The notes beneath the pieces were generated by a model. It made no database searches. It saw nothing but the letters and a program-made list of their open reading frames with translations, and was not told the DNA's origin. From Cyanobacteria bacterium GSL.Bin1 (GTDB taxonomy: Bacteria; Cyanobacteriota; Cyanobacteriia; Cyanobacteriales; Rubidibacteraceae): 54,546 nucleotides of DNA. The stretch covers positions 1 through 54,546 of the forward strand of contig JAAANX010000062.1 in assembly GCA_009909085.1 (NCBI GenBank), in the 5' to 3' direction. The translations under genes and the position numbers were made by a program. Shown piece after piece: positions 8,997 through 17,886 of the stretch (position 1 is the first letter of the stretch; each line of letters opens with the position of its first letter).

Positions 8997-10217
8997 ATGC
9001 CAACAGCACGCCCTCCTCTAGAAGAAATGACATTGCGCCAACTCCGGAAAATAGCGAGTGAGTACAGCATCTCTCGTTACAGCCGGATGCGTAAAGCCCA
9101 GTTAATAGAAGCAATTAAAAATATTGAACGGCAAAGAAAACAATCTGCTTCGCCAATTCCGGGCTCAGAAACCCAAGAGGTGATGGAAGCAGCCAAATTT
9201 GAATTAGGAACCAGTGACAATACAATGAGTGATGATGATTTAACGTCAGTGGATGAGGGATTACCCGAATTACCCGGTGGCTATGGTAAGAGTAGGATTG
9301 TGATGATGCCTCGGGATCCGGAATGGAGTTATGTTTATTGGGATGTTCCCAATGAACACAAAGAAGAATTGCGTCGCCAGGGGGGACAACAACTATTATT
9401 ACGCCTGTATGATGTAACGAACCTTGATCTAGAGCTGCAGCATCGTCATAGCGTACAAGAATATCCGATAGATGAATTAGCCCGAGAATGGTATGTTCCG
9501 ATCCCCAACAGCGATCGCGATTATCTCTGTGAAATTGGCTATCGCTGTCCTGATGGCAGCTGGTTAATGCTAGCCCGGTCCGCATCCGTTCATACGCCAC
9601 CCGTCTATCCCTCCGACTGGATTGAAGATCACTTTATTGAAGTCAATTGGGAAGAACATCTCCAATCCATCCCGGAAGAAGAGTTAACACTACCGGAATC
9701 GAAAAGTTCTCAGGAGCAAAGACAACGTTTCCGAGATCGCAATTGGCAAATTTACGAAGAAATTTTTGAAATGTCTGACCCTTTAGAAGGAGGAAGACTG
9801 GCGGGTTCATTCTATAGTTCTATGCAACCGCGATCTACGATGAGTTCTTATGTTTTTCCTTCTGGGGGGGGGCTGTGGGCTGTCCCCTATCCTACCAAAG
9901 AAGACCAGCAAGACAGCACGGGTTCGGATGCAGCAACGACCCCGCAAGTGGCTTTAGCCGGAGAGGCTGAATTAATGATTTCCGGCAAAACGGAACCGGG
10001 ATCAACACTTGTGGTCGGGGAAGATCAGATTCAAGCTAACGCTGAAGGTCAATTCCAGTTTCAAGTTTCTTTTGCAAATGGAGTGGCTGAGCAGGCTGTA
10101 ACAGCCTACTCCCATTATGGTAAGCAAATTTTTTCCATGCAAATGAAATTTACCCAACCTGAGCCGAGCAGCAATATTCCTGTTACAGGAAAGACATTTC
10201 TCCAGTGGTCATCCTAG
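8997..10217 (+). CDS. Rho-N-domain / DUF4912 protein
   Basis: A two-domain cyanobacterial protein. Residues about 8-50 (LRQLRKIASEYSISRYSRMRKAQLIEAI) form a SAP-like Rho termination N-terminal domain, expected to touch nucleic acid. A DUF4912 domain follows (PRDPEWSYVYWDVPNEHK through LARSASVHTPP), a beta-sandwich of unknown function. The C-terminal 130 residues are low-complexity, with a GEAELMISGKTEPGSTL stretch resembling a bacterial Ig-like/sandwich segment. ATG 8997 gives the family N-terminus MPTARPPLEEM; ATG 8940 would add 19 residues without an RBS. A run of nine G at about 9864-9872 lies inside the coding sequence. Confidence 0.85.
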   Translation: MPTARPPLEEMTLRQLRKIASEYSISRYSRMRKAQLIEAIKNIERQRKQSASPIPGSETQEVMEAAKFELGTSDNTMSDDDLTSVDEGLPELPGGYGKSRIVMMPRDPEWSYVYWDVPNEHKEELRRQGGQQLLLRLYDVTNLDLELQHRHSVQEYPIDELAREWYVPIPNSDRDYLCEIGYRCPDGSWLMLARSASVHTPPVYPSDWIEDHFIEVNWEEHLQSIPEEELTLPESKSSQEQRQRFRDRNWQIYEEIFEMSDPLEGGRLAGSFYSSMQPRSTMSSYVFPSGGGLWAVPYPTKEDQQDSTGSDAATTPQVALAGEAELMISGKTEPGSTLVVGEDQIQANAEGQFQFQVSFANGVAEQAVTAYSHYGKQIFSMQMKFTQPEPSSNIPVTGKTFLQWSS

Positions 10218-10259
10218 GGAGTATCCCTTCCTAGATCGCGTTAAACTCCCGAAAAAAAA

Positions 10260-10472
10260 CTAATCGCGTTTTTCGACCACTGAGTGGGGCTGCGCTTCAG
10301 TGTTCAGGGAGGAGGTAGGGAATACAGTTTCAAGTGCCTTGTTGGCTGAGTAGTAGGTAATAATTGCCGGGGGAATCGTTAGAGTTAGCAACGCGATCGC
10401 GCCCCCAAGTAAACTGACCCATCGATAAGGGTTGGGTTGAAAAGACCTGCCAGGCAAACTACTGGAATCCAT
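10260..10472 (-). CDS. Small single-pass membrane protein, function unknown
   Basis: A 70-residue protein with a Ser/Pro-rich N-terminus, the segment NPYRWVSLLGGAIALLTLT and following hydrophobic residues that make one transmembrane helix (about 18-42), and an acidic tail. The NPYRWVSL-GG pattern before a helix is one I associate with small cyanobacterial membrane proteins, but no function is known to me. It is convergent with the DUF4912 gene and followed at 140 bp distance by the divergent-in-order DUF362 gene on the same strand. Confidence 0.55.
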   Translation of the reverse strand: MDSSSLPGRSFQPNPYRWVSLLGGAIALLTLTIPPAIITYYSANKALETVFPTSSLNTEAQPHSVVEKRD

Positions 10473-10614
10473 ACAAGAAAATAACTGGTAAAAAAGTCAT
10501 TAAAATAATTGAGAGAAAGAGAGTCAACAGTGCTCTTTGTGCCCCTAATTTCTATTCTAATCATTGGCGGAGGCGTCACTGTGTCAAAAACAACAAACTG
10601 GCATCAAATCTCAC

Positions 10615-11577
10615 TTAGCGAGAAGAATAAGTTTGTGCCGGTTCTTTAATCCAACGAATATAAAGATGTTTAAACAGGGAACGGAGCACTCTTGGGGCAC
10701 CAAAATCAATCGCATGCAGTTGGTCGGAGAGTTTCCAATCTTGAACGTGTAGGGCGGCTGGTGTTTTTCGAGGAAATTCAATTTCATTCATCTTTGGACA
10801 AAGTCCTTGACGTAAGGCAGCAGCAACGGTCGGTACTTTTTGAGGATTAACGTTGAGAATTTCGACTAAGGCGCGATCTAAAGCAAAAACGTCCGTAGAA
10901 GCGCCTAGTAAGCCTAAGAAGCGAGGTTCCCCTGCACTCGGACCATTTCCTTCATGTCCGATAATACCGTCAATTAGCGTTAAATCTGGCGCGATCGCGT
11001 TTGCGGTTTCTACTAACATTTCTCCAAAGCGCTGGCTATCTTTTCCCGCCTCCATGTGCCACCAGGCTTTCATTTTTCCAGGGACACAACCAAACAAGTT
11101 TTTCACCCCCAAGGTTAAGGTCAATTGGCTATGGGATTTGACTTTGGGTAGGTTAATGACCACATCTGCTGACATCGCTTCTTTCGATAAACGCAGATGG
11201 TTAAACGTTTCACTGGCGATTTCATACCGTTTGCCATGAAATTCAACGATTGGAATTTCTAATGCTTCTAAAAAGGGTAAATAACCGTTTGCTTTGGCAA
11301 CGCCATGGGCACTGCCAAAGGCTGGACTATCGCCAATAAAAGGTTTCCCCCCTGCTGCCTTCACTAGTTTTGCTACACAAGCAACGATTTCTGGACGAGT
11401 AATACATTCTTTGGTGGGGCGAGAACCGGTGAGAAAATTCGGTTTGAGTAACACGTTTGCTCCCGGTTGAACAAACGTTTCGATTCCGCCTAAGGGCGCT
11501 AAGACCTCCTGAATCGAGTGTTCTAGCGCTGGCGAGTCGTAAGTGGATGCAGAAATTAGGCTAACGGTTGGTGACAT
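10615..11577 (-). CDS. DUF362 family protein
   Basis: A soluble protein of about 320 residues from the DUF362 family (some members are fused to iron-sulfur domains; this one is not). Family landmarks are the VLLKPNFLTG strand near residue 45, GDSPAFGSAHGVAKANG near 97, the VINLPKVKSHSQLTLTLGVKNLFGCVPG block, and DLTLIDGIIGHEGNGPSAGEP. No CxxCxxC ferredoxin motif is present. Biochemical activity is unknown. ATG 11577 (MSPTVSL) is preferred to the ATG three codons earlier. A small gene lies directly upstream on the same strand. Confidence 0.85.
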   Translation of the reverse strand: MSPTVSLISASTYDSPALEHSIQEVLAPLGGIETFVQPGANVLLKPNFLTGSRPTKECITRPEIVACVAKLVKAAGGKPFIGDSPAFGSAHGVAKANGYLPFLEALEIPIVEFHGKRYEIASETFNHLRLSKEAMSADVVINLPKVKSHSQLTLTLGVKNLFGCVPGKMKAWWHMEAGKDSQRFGEMLVETANAIAPDLTLIDGIIGHEGNGPSAGEPRFLGLLGASTDVFALDRALVEILNVNPQKVPTVAAALRQGLCPKMNEIEFPRKTPAALHVQDWKLSDQLHAIDFGAPRVLRSLFKHLYIRWIKEPAQTYSSR

Positions 11578-11592
11578 AGTTGGCAAAAGAAT

Positions 11593-11838
11593 TTATCGAT
11601 CATTATGACAAAGACTTTGCCAGGCTTGCGCCACAATATCACTAAGCCATCGTCTTTGAGACGGTTCCAACCAATGGTCGTCTGCTAGGACTTCTGCCGT
11701 TAGTTCGTCTAGGGTTTGCCCTTGCGCACGGGCGATTTGTACGACTCCCGCAATTACAGCGGCAATTAATTCTTCATCAACCGGGTTGGCTTTAAGCGCT
11801 TCTATTTCTTCTACTGTCGCTGGGATGGGATAATTCAT
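11593..11838 (-). CDS. Small conserved cyanobacterial protein
   Basis: An 81-residue acidic helical protein beginning MNYPIPATVEEIEALK. It has the segments DEELIAAVIAGVVQIARAQGQ and RRWLSDIVAQAW, which I recognise as a widespread unnamed cyanobacterial family. There is no signal peptide, metal motif or membrane helix. The ATG at 11838 is preferred to one six codons upstream. It precedes the DUF362 gene by 15 bp on the same strand, so the two form a likely operon. Confidence 0.75.
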   Translation of the reverse strand: MNYPIPATVEEIEALKANPVDEELIAAVIAGVVQIARAQGQTLDELTAEVLADDHWLEPSQRRWLSDIVAQAWQSLCHNDR

Positions 11839-11973
11839 GGCTGGTTTACAATACACAGTGTTTTCTTTAATAAATAATAAGACTGTTAACTTTTGTTAAA
11901 CAATTTTAATGTTGAGTATCTGAAAGTTTAGCGTACTTTTAGCACTTTTAATCGTCAGTGTATCACAAAATTA

Positions 11974-14010
11974 ATGTTAAATAAGGCAATTATGGAAGAG
12001 ATTTTGTACACGGAAGTTCCTGTTAGCGATTCAACCTTGGTCTATCATTGGTTACAAGAAACTTGGCAGCTAGACTCAAGTTATAAAAAAACAACGAGAC
12101 AAGGCGTTAGGTTACAGTTTCCACAAACAGCTGGGGAAGTTTCTGTGTTTCTCTGGTCGGTCCAAAACACGACTTATCTCAAAGCTTTTCGTTGGGGTAA
12201 CTTTCCTGCTGCTTTTGCCCGTCGTTTAGCACAACATCTTAAATATTCTCTAGAAAAAAAATTTCCGCCAGCTTACCCAGAATTGCCAAACGTTGACTTC
12301 TCTCAACACTCTATTTTTTCGGCATTAGCGGAAGATTATCCGAAGACCGTTCATTTCTTCCAAAAAATTCCCAATGGCGAATCTGCCCTCACCCGTGTCT
12401 ATTGGTGGGAACAACGCTGGCGCGCTGAGGCTCATCAGCCAAAACAACCAAAAACGGTTATTAAACGAACAACGGCTGAGCCAGAAGCATTACCCGATTA
12501 TGATTTAATTTATGTGGGGGGGGCTTTAGGGGTAATCCATGCCGCTGTAATGGCACGACGAGGCTATCGGGTTTTGTTATTAGAACGGCTTCCCTTTGGA
12601 CGGATGAACCGGGAATGGAATATTTCTCGCCAAGAGTTTCAGGCTTTGATTGATTTAGGGTTGTTCACGGCTAGTGAGTTTGAAACCCTGATTGCCCGCG
12701 AATACAAGGATGGCTTTAACAAGTTCTTTGATGGCAATAATCCCCCTCATCTCAAAGGAGATGTCTTACATACCCCAACTGTCTTAAATATTGCCCTCGA
12801 TTCGGAAAAACTGTTAGCCCTGTGTGGAGAAAAACTACAAGCCGCAGGAGGAGAAATTTGGGATGAGACCGAGTTTAGCGAAGCACAAGTGAGTAAAACT
12901 GCAGTCACAGTGAACTGTCAACATTTACCTAGCGAAACTCCGAAAAAGGCAGTGGGACGGCTGTTAATTGATGCCATGGGTTCAGCGTCTCCCATTGCTT
13001 GGCAACTCAACGGCGATCGCGCTTTTGATAGTGTTTGTCCCACTGTCGGCGCTACCGTGAAAAGCGGCTTCCCACCTGGGGTTTGGGATTCAGATTATGG
13101 GGATGTTTTAAATTCTCATGGGGATATTTCCCGGGGACGACAACTGATTTGGGAGTTATTTCCTGCTGCCGAAGAAGAACTGACGATTTATCTCTTCCAT
13201 TATCATCAAGTTCACCCGGATAACCCCGGCTCTTTATTAGAAATGTATGAAGATTTCTTTACAATATTACCAGAGTATCGTCGGTGTGACATGGAACAAC
13301 TGCAATGGAAAAAAGCGACCTTTGGTTATATTCCCGGTCATTTTAGCGTTGGCGATCGCGATCGCGCTGTGGCGTTTGATCGCTTACTCGCCCTAGGCGA
13401 TGCTGCCTCCCTCCAATCGCCTCTGGTCTTTACTGGCTTTGGTTCGCTGATTCGTAACCTGGATCGACTGACGACGCTTCTGGATACTGCCCTCAAACAT
13501 GACCTCTTACAAGCCAAAGACCTCAACCAAGTTCGTGCCTACCAAAGTAATGTTGCCGTCACTTGGCTATTTTCCAAAGGCATGATGGTTCCCACCGGTA
13601 AAACCCTGCCTCCGCAACGGATTAACGCTATGTTAAATACTTTCTTTGGCTTACTGGCGAATGAACCCCCTGCGGTTGCCGATACCTTTATTAAAGATCG
13701 CGCGGGCTGGCTTTTATTCAACCGTCTTGCCCTGAAAGCAGCTTGGATGAATCCTGCCCTCATTGGTTGGATTTGGGAACAAGCGGGTAGTAAAGACTTT
13801 TTCCGGTGGGTCGGTAGCTATCTCAGTTTTACCCTTGATGCCATCATTGGTTTTTTATTCCGAGGTTGGTTTCCGCAGTGGCTGCAAAATAATCAATCTT
13901 GGTTAGAAAAACGGTTTCCGGCACTTTGGTTAAGAGGACTGAGTTTTAGCTATTCTCTGACCAATGGTTTAGGAAAATTGAGCACTCAGGATCCTGACTC
14001 TTCAATCTGA
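11974..14010 (+). CDS. cruA: Lycopene cyclase, CruA type (FAD-dependent)
   Basis: CruA cyclises the psi ends of lycopene to beta (or gamma) rings on the way to beta-carotene and carotenoid glycosides. After an N-terminal region of about 175 residues with the VYWWEQRWR segment, a Rossmann FAD loop VGGALGVIHAA sits at 181-191. The CruA/CruP signature GRMNREWNISRQEF and a second block around GDAASLQSPLVFTGFGS follow. The C-terminus ends in amphipathic/hydrophobic helices. Length 678 and the NREWNISR variant favour CruA over the shorter paralogue CruP (DQEWNISR in plants). The next gene is an ABC exporter. An ATG at 11992 is an alternative start. Confidence 0.8.
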   Translation: MLNKAIMEEILYTEVPVSDSTLVYHWLQETWQLDSSYKKTTRQGVRLQFPQTAGEVSVFLWSVQNTTYLKAFRWGNFPAAFARRLAQHLKYSLEKKFPPAYPELPNVDFSQHSIFSALAEDYPKTVHFFQKIPNGESALTRVYWWEQRWRAEAHQPKQPKTVIKRTTAEPEALPDYDLIYVGGALGVIHAAVMARRGYRVLLLERLPFGRMNREWNISRQEFQALIDLGLFTASEFETLIAREYKDGFNKFFDGNNPPHLKGDVLHTPTVLNIALDSEKLLALCGEKLQAAGGEIWDETEFSEAQVSKTAVTVNCQHLPSETPKKAVGRLLIDAMGSASPIAWQLNGDRAFDSVCPTVGATVKSGFPPGVWDSDYGDVLNSHGDISRGRQLIWELFPAAEEELTIYLFHYHQVHPDNPGSLLEMYEDFFTILPEYRRCDMEQLQWKKATFGYIPGHFSVGDRDRAVAFDRLLALGDAASLQSPLVFTGFGSLIRNLDRLTTLLDTALKHDLLQAKDLNQVRAYQSNVAVTWLFSKGMMVPTGKTLPPQRINAMLNTFFGLLANEPPAVADTFIKDRAGWLLFNRLALKAAWMNPALIGWIWEQAGSKDFFRWVGSYLSFTLDAIIGFLFRGWFPQWLQNNQSWLEKRFPALWLRGLSFSYSLTNGLGKLSTQDPDSSI

Positions 14011-14017
14011 TGCAAGA

Positions 14018-14051
14018 GAAAGTTGGGGTGAAAGGGAGTAACTTTCCTTTT
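14018..14051 (+). terminator. Probable terminator after cruA
   Basis: GAAAGTT pairs with AACTTTC around a 15 nt loop, followed by CTTTTT. It begins 8 bp after the cruA stop. Confidence 0.55.
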
Positions 14052-14137
14052 TCCCCTTTAAAACTGAACCAGAGAACGAAATCACCCTCAAATAGCCAGT
14101 GTTATCGTAAGAAAGGACTGACAACTGCAAAAACAAT

Positions 14138-15964
14138 ATGACCGCATCTCCTTCTGTTAAACAGAATACCCGCCCCCAAGAAAATGACTGGCGACTGCTA
14201 CTCCGTCTTGCCCCCTATGCGACTCGCAATAAACCCCTCCTCATTACGTCTTTAAGCTTACTCATTCCCTTATCAATTGCAGGTGCAGTTCAACCCTTAA
14301 TTATTGGACAAGCAATCTCTTTTTTAAAAGATGAAAAAACCTGGTCATTTTTGGACGGAATGTCTTTCAGTCAAGGTTTAAATATTCTCACGGGGCTTTT
14401 ATTACTAACAATTGTCATCCGGCTCATTTTTAATGCTTTGCAGGGCTATTTAGTGCAGCGTGTAGGGCAAGAAATCACGGCTAATATTCGCAATGATTTA
14501 TTTAATCATGTCACCTCTCTGGCAGCTAATTTTTTCGACCGCACCCCTGTCGGGCGTTTAGTGACTCGTCTGACGAGCGATGTCGAAGCATTAGGAGATG
14601 TTTTCTCAACCGGCGCGGTGGGAATTATTAGTGATATTGTTTATATTATTGTCATTACAATTACGATTTTTACCCTGCAGTGGCAGTTAGCAACATTACT
14701 GATTTTAATGTTCTTTCCCGTTACTGGGTTAATTATTTATTTTCAGAGGAAGTATCGTAACGCGAACTATCGTTCCCGAGAAGAATTATCGAGTCTCAAC
14801 TCAATGTTACAAGAAAATGTTGTTGGGATTAATATTGTCCAGTTATTCCGACGAGAAAATTTCAATAATGATCTGTTTCGGAAGATTAATCAGCGTTATT
14901 TAAAAGAAATTAAACAAACGATTTTTTATGAATCGGCAGTTTCCGCTACGTTAGAATGGATTGCACTGATCGCGATCGCGGGCGTTTTAGCATTAGGGGG
15001 AATCCTAATTTTAGGGGATAGTTTAAACTTTGGTACGCTATCGGCTTTTATTTTATATGCGCAACGTTTATTTGAGCCTTTGAGACAGTTTGCGGAGAAA
15101 TTTACTCTTCTCCAAACCGGATTCACTGGGGTTGAACGCATCACTGAATTATTAAGTGAACCCATTGAAATTCGCGATCCAGAAAGACAACAACAAAAGG
15201 ACTTATCAGCCGTCAGTACCGCAGAAGGTGTGAAAGGAGAAATTCGGTTTGAGAATGTTTCCTTCGCCTATAAAAAAGATGAACCCGTGCTAAAAAACTT
15301 AGACTTTCTCATTAAACCCGGCGAAAAAGTGGCGTTAGTCGGTCCCACAGGCGCAGGAAAAAGTTCAATTATTCGGTTATTGTGTCGTCTCTATGAACCC
15401 ACTTCCGGTCGCATTTTAGTGGATGGAATTGATATTAGAGACTTGCCGCAAAAAGACTTACGTCGGCATATTGGGGTCATTTTGCAAGAGAATTTTCTCT
15501 TTGCCGGTGATGTAAAAGATAACATTACGCTGGGTGAACGTTATTCTTTTGAGACGGTTAAACAAGCAGCAGCAATGACCAATGTGAATCGCTTTATTGA
15601 ACAACTTCCCCAAGGGTACGATACACCCTTAAGAGAAAGAGGCAATAACTTATCGGGCGGACAAAAACAATTGCTTGCTTTTGCACGGGTTGCGATTCGC
15701 GATCCCCGGGTTCTGGTACTCGATGAAGCAACTGCCAGTTTAGATGTGGGAACAGAGGCGTTAGTGCAAGATGCCTTAAGTCATTTGTTAGAAGAACGCA
15801 CTGCCATTATTATTGCCCACCGTCTTTCAACTATTCGCGATGTGGATCGGATTTTGGTGTTAAAACAGGGCGAACTCGTTGAGTCGGGAACCCATGATGA
15901 ATTGATTGCAGAAGGGGGAATGTATTCCAGTTTGTATCAGTTACAAATGATGGGTCAAAGGTAA
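14138..15964 (+). CDS. ABC exporter, fused permease-ATPase (MsbA/multidrug type)
   Basis: A 608-residue half-transporter of the type I ABC exporter fold: six transmembrane helices in residues 30-310, then the ATPase. Walker A is GPTGAGKSS at 402-410, the signature is LSGGQKQ near 505, Walker B VLVLDEAT near 530, and the switch histidine is in IIAHRLSTI. It should work as a homodimer exporting lipids or hydrophobic compounds from the inner leaflet. Being downstream of cruA suggests, but does not show, a lipid or pigment substrate. Both catalytic half-sites look intact. Confidence 0.92.
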   Translation: MTASPSVKQNTRPQENDWRLLLRLAPYATRNKPLLITSLSLLIPLSIAGAVQPLIIGQAISFLKDEKTWSFLDGMSFSQGLNILTGLLLLTIVIRLIFNALQGYLVQRVGQEITANIRNDLFNHVTSLAANFFDRTPVGRLVTRLTSDVEALGDVFSTGAVGIISDIVYIIVITITIFTLQWQLATLLILMFFPVTGLIIYFQRKYRNANYRSREELSSLNSMLQENVVGINIVQLFRRENFNNDLFRKINQRYLKEIKQTIFYESAVSATLEWIALIAIAGVLALGGILILGDSLNFGTLSAFILYAQRLFEPLRQFAEKFTLLQTGFTGVERITELLSEPIEIRDPERQQQKDLSAVSTAEGVKGEIRFENVSFAYKKDEPVLKNLDFLIKPGEKVALVGPTGAGKSSIIRLLCRLYEPTSGRILVDGIDIRDLPQKDLRRHIGVILQENFLFAGDVKDNITLGERYSFETVKQAAAMTNVNRFIEQLPQGYDTPLRERGNNLSGGQKQLLAFARVAIRDPRVLVLDEATASLDVGTEALVQDALSHLLEERTAIIIAHRLSTIRDVDRILVLKQGELVESGTHDELIAEGGMYSSLYQLQMMGQR

Positions 15965-15993
15965 GCAAAAATAGTTGATGTGCTTAACCCGTT

Positions 15994-16281
15994 ATGATCC
16001 AAAGCTATGCTGATTCCAGAACCGAACGTTTTGCCAATGGTGAAAGAGTTCCGCAATTTGAGAGTTTTCGTCGCCAAGCTGAAAAACGATTGCGTATTCT
16101 AGAAGCAGCGATGAGTTTAGACGATCTGAGACAGTTACGCAGTAACCGCTTAGAAGCTCTCAAAGGCGATCGCGCAAGACAATATAGCATTAGGGTTAAT
16201 AGCCAGTGGCGAATTTGCTTTGAGTGGTCTCAAGATGCGGATGGTCCGGAAAAAGTAGAAATTGTTGATTATCATCCTTAG
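15994..16281 (+). CDS. higB: HigB-like toxin of a type II toxin-antitoxin module
   Basis: A 95-residue RelE-fold mRNA interferase (plasmid-maintenance killer family). Diagnostic segments are LRILEAAMSLDDLRQLRSNRLEALKGDR near the middle and YSIRVNSQWRICFEW near the C-terminus, ending EIVDYHP. The toxin-first order with an XRE antitoxin 11 bp downstream is typical of HigBA. These toxins cut mRNA on the ribosome. Key basic residues and the R-x-C/W-F strand are intact, so I see no sign of decay. It follows the ABC exporter by 29 bp. Confidence 0.9.
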   Translation: MIQSYADSRTERFANGERVPQFESFRRQAEKRLRILEAAMSLDDLRQLRSNRLEALKGDRARQYSIRVNSQWRICFEWSQDADGPEKVEIVDYHP

Positions 16282-16292
16282 AGGAAAGTACT

Positions 16293-16586
16293 ATGGCTCG
16301 TACACCCATTCATCCCGGAGAAATTCTTGCTGATGAACTGGACGTTTTAAACTTGAGTGCCACTGACTTGGCAAATCAAATTAACGTACCAGCAGATTAT
16401 ATTACGCAACTAATCAGGGGGGAGAGTAATCTAACGGCTGATTTAGCATTAAGACTGGGACAATATTTCAACACAACCGCAGAACTCTGGATGAACTTGC
16501 AAAAAACCTATGAACTGGATCAAGCACGACTGGCTCTCGGTTCAACTCTTGAATCGATACCAAAGCATTCTCAGCATTCATCTTAA
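16293..16586 (+). CDS. higA: HigA-like XRE antitoxin
   Basis: A 97-residue antitoxin beginning RTPIHPGEILADELDVLNLSA, with a helix-turn-helix at about 18-60 (ATDLANQINVPADYITQLIRGE) and the ALRLGQYFNTTAELWMNLQ block of the HigA/VapI family. It neutralises the upstream HigB-like toxin and represses the operon. GAGGAAAG precedes the ATG. The C-terminal tail is short. Confidence 0.92.
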   Translation: MARTPIHPGEILADELDVLNLSATDLANQINVPADYITQLIRGESNLTADLALRLGQYFNTTAELWMNLQKTYELDQARLALGSTLESIPKHSQHSS

Positions 16587-16602
16587 CAATTACGTTACTG
16601 GC

Positions 16603-17226
16603 TTATTTTTTAGCTTGCACAACTTGTAAACTACCTCCAGCGTAAAGGGTTTGCTGGCAATCTTTAAAGCCGATCGCGCTCAATTTTTCCGGTAAATTCA
16701 GTTTGACAAACTGCCAAGCGGTTTCCGTTTCAAATAAAGTCATAAATGCAGCTAATCCCGGCACAAAAATGGGATTGTGGGGTTGATGCAAGTCGATGCA
16801 CGCAAAAGTTCCCTCAGGTTTTAAAACGCGATAGACTGCCTCTAAAATCTGGGTGAGTTGTTCCGGTTTCATTTCATGTAACGCGACACTGGTTTGGACT
16901 ATATCAAAACTAGCAGTGGCGAAGGGGAGTGCTTCGGCTAATCCCTCCACATAATTGGCTTCAGGGGCACGTTTTTTTGCCCGTTCTAACGCCAGCGGCG
17001 AGGCATCTAAGCCGGTGACATGATGAGAATATTGCAGCAGAAATTGGGTGGTTTGCCCTGCCCCACAGCATAAGTCTAAAATTTGGGAATGCGCGTCGAA
17101 AGAAAGTCCTTGTAGCGCCAGTTCTCGGAAGCGGGCTTCTCCGCCGACTGATAAAGCAGACAGTCGCGCGATCGCGTCATATAACCATTGATATTGGTAA
17201 CTCCATTTGCGTAGGATTGTCGCCAC
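16603..17226 (-). CDS. Class I SAM-dependent methyltransferase
   Basis: A 207-residue methyltransferase. Motif I (ILDLCCGAGQTTQFLL) lies at about 50-65, the acidic motif II is VTGLDASPLALERAKKRA, and post-motif residues ALPFATASFDIVQTSVALHEM follow. No substrate-specific domain is fused, so the substrate is unknown; the fold is of the UbiE/methyltransferase-11 type often acting on small molecules or lipids. It is convergent with the HigBA module. Confidence 0.88.
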   Translation of the reverse strand: MATILRKWSYQYQWLYDAIARLSALSVGGEARFRELALQGLSFDAHSQILDLCCGAGQTTQFLLQYSHHVTGLDASPLALERAKKRAPEANYVEGLAEALPFATASFDIVQTSVALHEMKPEQLTQILEAVYRVLKPEGTFACIDLHQPHNPIFVPGLAAFMTLFETETAWQFVKLNLPEKLSAIGFKDCQQTLYAGGSLQVVQAKK

Positions 17227-17320
17227 AAGCTCATCTCCTTCTTTCTAACTCTTCTCGATCAAACCTGACTCCCGAACGGCTAACGTCTACCTATATTTGT
17301 ACAACACTCCTTCTCAGGCT

Positions 17321-17355
17321 TGACACTCCCCCGGCTAAAGCGCGGGGGAGTGTCA
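17321..17355. repeat. Strong GC-rich inverted repeat at the edge of the intron-protein relic
   Basis: TGACACTCCCCC pairs perfectly with GGGGGAGTGTCA around an 11 nt GGCTAAAGCGC loop. The repeat ends 2 bp before the first codon that resembles the group II intron protein. Hairpins of the CCCCCGGCTAAAGC type are familiar from ends of IS200/IS605 (TnpB) elements in cyanobacteria, so it may be an end left by such an element. That attribution is inference. Confidence 0.6.
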
Positions 17356-17357
17356 AC

Positions 17358-17675
17358 AGGCACGTGAAAGTAAAGGGTGACGCAAGCCCTGATGACCCCT
17401 CACTTCGGGACTATTGGCACAAAAGAAGCCTCAAGATAGGAAAACACAAATGGGCAAAAGGCTCTAAATACGAACAATTAGCTAAAATGCAAAATCATCG
17501 ATGTCCTGTCTGTGGTGACAGCCTCTATAACGAAGAAGAAATCGAAACCCACCATATAATATCTGTGAAAGAAGGTGGCTCAGATGACCCTGAGAATTTA
17601 GTCCACTTGCACAAAGTGTGCCATAAACAGCTACATAGCTCAAAATCCAAGAAACTGGCTGGAAGTAAGGCTTGA
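17358..17675 (+). pseudogene. C-terminal remnant of a group II intron reverse transcriptase/maturase (HNH domain)
   Basis: About 105 residues from RHVKVKGDASP to the stop match the C-terminal end of cyanobacterial group II intron-encoded proteins: the conserved WHKRS linker, then an HNH endonuclease with zinc ligands CPVCGDSLY and a THHIISVKEGG - NLVHLHKVCHKQLH core. The reverse transcriptase and maturase domains are missing upstream, where the frame runs straight into a strong hairpin. The expected domain V beyond the stop starts plausibly (GAGCCGT at 17673-17680) but does not continue. This is a truncated relic, though the HNH domain itself could still be expressed. Confidence 0.7.
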
Positions 17676-17886
17676 GCCGTTACACCAGCAAGGATAAACA
17701 CGACGCTGGTGTTCTGATTGTACCGAAACAGAAAAATCAGTTGATAGCCATTTGAGAGCATCTGACACACTCTGACACAGGCAAGAGCCTGTTCTGTGGT
17801 ATGCATACACTCATGTCCAAATCATAGCAAGTACACATAGTTTTTCGCCAGCGCGATCGCGCAGCTAGGCTAGTCATCAAACGTTA

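Noticed and set aside
10385-10579. Open frame of 64 codons on the minus strand upstream of the small membrane protein
   Set aside because: Overlaps the better-supported small membrane protein in another frame and has no family features.
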